DNA of 64,000 nucleotides from Phoronis australis (taxonomy: Eukaryota > Phoronida > Phoronidae), in contig NMRA01000553.1 in assembly GCA_002633005.1 (NCBI GenBank), positions 124,161-188,160 of the forward strand, read 5' to 3'. A program made the position numbers and the translations under genes. This document shows positions 36,301 through 39,300 of this stretch, one piece after another. Numbering within the stretch: the first letter of the stretch is position 1; the number at the start of each line of letters is the position of its first letter. Below the pieces are notes generated by a model. It did no database searches, was not told where the DNA came from, and saw only the letters and a list, made by a program, of their open reading frames with translations.

Positions 36301-39300
36301 GCGCAAGCCCACTGTCAAGGTGATGTTTCGCGAGTATGTCTGTGACCTTATTGGCTCACAATAGCAAAATGGCCAGCAACAGAGTGGTTGGTCCGGAATG
36401 CTGTATCAGGAGAGCATTATGTTAACACACTTATTTAGCTACAAAATCAGCCTCTCATTCAGTAGCGCTAGGACCTCGCTAAAAAGCAAGACTTCACGAG
36501 ATTACGTGAGATATTGCCGTGCATTTTAAATGAGAACACGTGACTTTGACTAGGTTTTAGCTAGGTCCTAGCGTAGGTCCTAGCGTCTACTGAACACACG
36601 CCAGGTTTCAACCATTACATAACCCATCCCAGCATTGGCGGATGCTTCGTTAAACCACACCCCTATTTATTCTAGCCACACCCCCCCACTTAAGACACAC
36701 CCACCTCCTGTTTATACATCCAGGCATCAGCCTGCTCAGTGTCCCTGTAGAACAGCTGTAGATCCATACACTGCTCGTACAGAATTCGTCGCTCCTCCCA
36801 CAGCTCCAACAGAGACGACTTTTCCGTCGACAGGGTGACCAGGTGTTCGCGCACCTCGTCCGCAGCGTAGTGGTCGCTGTCTACTAGAGCTTGACCGGCT
36901 TCGGCCGTCGCACAGAAGCTGTCCTCACGCGCATCGATTTCACCCTGTTTAGAAAAACGAGACAGCACACTTTGAACACAGCTTAATAAATTCACACATA
37001 ATCATTTCCTAAAATACCTCTCTCAGTCAAGGTGTACTTTTAACTAATAATCAAAAGCTGAGACCCTTAATTGGTGTGTTCCTCAAAAAAATTGAAAACA
37101 CAACCAAAAACCATACCTGCACTGACACACAACTTGCCATCATATCCATGACCGTGTAATGGTAAGAACATACAATTCAACAAAAGCTTTGAAAGTTCCT
37201 TCAACTGCAGAAATTAAATGGAAAGCGACAAGAAATAATGAGGACCACTTCTCAAACCTCCGCTATTTACCTTATGTTCTTGGTGTCTCTCTAGTAAAGC
37301 CTCGGCCCCAGGTACGTCCTTGGCTAGCTCGTCAGCAGAAATGATGGATTTCATGTCGTTGATCCACGACACCAGATCACGGAAATCAGACAAGAAACGT
37401 TGCAACTTGTAAGAGTCGTCCAGGCGGGTTTTACGCTCAGCAGCCTGGAAATAACAGCCATTGATTTGAGAACGCACACTAAGTTCACCAAATGTTCACA
37501 CGCTGGTAGCAATAGGTTATGTAATGCAAAATGAAATCCACACTGCATCAAGTATTTTTAGTTAAAGGAGATTGTAGCCTCGACTCAGTAAGTCTTACCT
37601 TGGTACTACTCACAGTCCAGCAGATCTTACCTTGGTACTCAGAACTTGCAAGTTGGTCTCACCTTGGTACTCAAAGCCTGCAACTAGGTCTTACCTTGGT
37701 ACTCAGTACCCACCAGATGTTACCTCGGTACTCAGAGCCTGCCACATGGTCTTACCTTGATACTCTGACCCTACCATTTGGTCTTACCTTGGTACTCAAA
37801 CCCTATCACTCGGTCTTACCTTGGTACTCAGACCCTGCCAGTTGGTTTCAATCTCCTGCTGCTTGCTTTGTATCTCCTCACAACTCTCGGGGTGATTCTC
37901 ACAAAGTCTCTGGGCCTCAGTACCCAGTGTGTTCACCTAACAAGGAAAACATTAAGTGTACTACTTGCAGTCATATAACAGCCTACTCATTATATTTCTG
38001 ACCCTCCAGTAACTTTCCAAAATTTTAATTAACAAACAGGAAACTACATTAGCAGATTCGTACTCAAAATTAACCATACATCAAAATCTCACCAATTGAG
38101 GACACAACACGGCGAACAAGTAAAATTTTATTATTTTCTCGATAAGTTGCGATAAAGTAATACTTTCTCAATTCCATGACCTGTACCATAACTGCTACCA
38201 GGCAATACTATGAAAAACAAGTGGGCACTCACCACACTTGAGGAAGTTGAAAAATGGCAAAAGGGCAAGTCTGACAATTGTTTGACCTGAAATTGGTGAT
38301 ATCCTATGGTATTTAAGTTATCAGGGAAGAAACAACAAAGATGAGAGCTAGTGATAACTGCTGGTTCCATTGTTAGACAACAACTCTCATGAGTCTCTAA
38401 CTACAGACCTTCTCCTCAAGTGCCGCTAGGTCTCTTTCTACTCCATCGTGTTTCCTCTGCAGGGCCTGTACACTAGGCAGATCGCGCCCGTAGTCGTCCG
38501 ATGACAGCAGAACATCCTTCTCGTTGATCCAGGCGATCGTTTCATCCGCATCACGGTTGAAGTGTTGGAACTCGTGGGCACCGTAGAGTCGCTCCTGGCG
38601 CAGCAGGGACAGCTGCTTCAGTCTCTGCCATGCCTCATTCAGTTCCTGTAGCAGGGGGTAAAGTACCGGTGAGTTAAGACTAATCACAGCTTACCATGCC
38701 TAGCGACTTCACCTCAAAATGCCAGTAACAAAAGGAAAGGTTATACAATAGCAGCTAACAACAAGAATACAAATCGGGGTCTAGTAGATAACACGAGAAC
38801 TTAAAATATGGCGTTTCGTCCAGCATATAAGAATTTGCCAATTCACAAAACAGTGTGAACTCATGTGCTAGTGATCTAGCTTCAGAACACAAGGTATGTA
38901 TTAAGAAAGTAATATGATATTCACAGTTGGATCCTATCATAGAAGCAGTGGAGCTCATACTTTGAGGCTGGAGAAGTCAATATGTCGAATTACTATGAAA
39001 GTAAAAACAGGACATAATATGAAAAATCAGAGACTACTAAGAAGGAAAAAAAAGCACGAATGAAGAGATTCTTTGAGAAGAATGTGATTAAAGCAACCAT
39101 TTACAAGTGTCACCTACTTCTTGCCTCTGGCGGATGGTGGCGTCCTCTGGGTGACCATCTTCCACCAGACGGTCAGCTTGTTGGTTGATGTCAGTTACTA
39201 TATCCTCATGGTTCTGAAGATCCTAGAGGAGAAAGGCAGGCCATTGTATACAATAGTGACACAATGTGAACACCAGGTGTCAGGGCACGACAGTTGGGGA

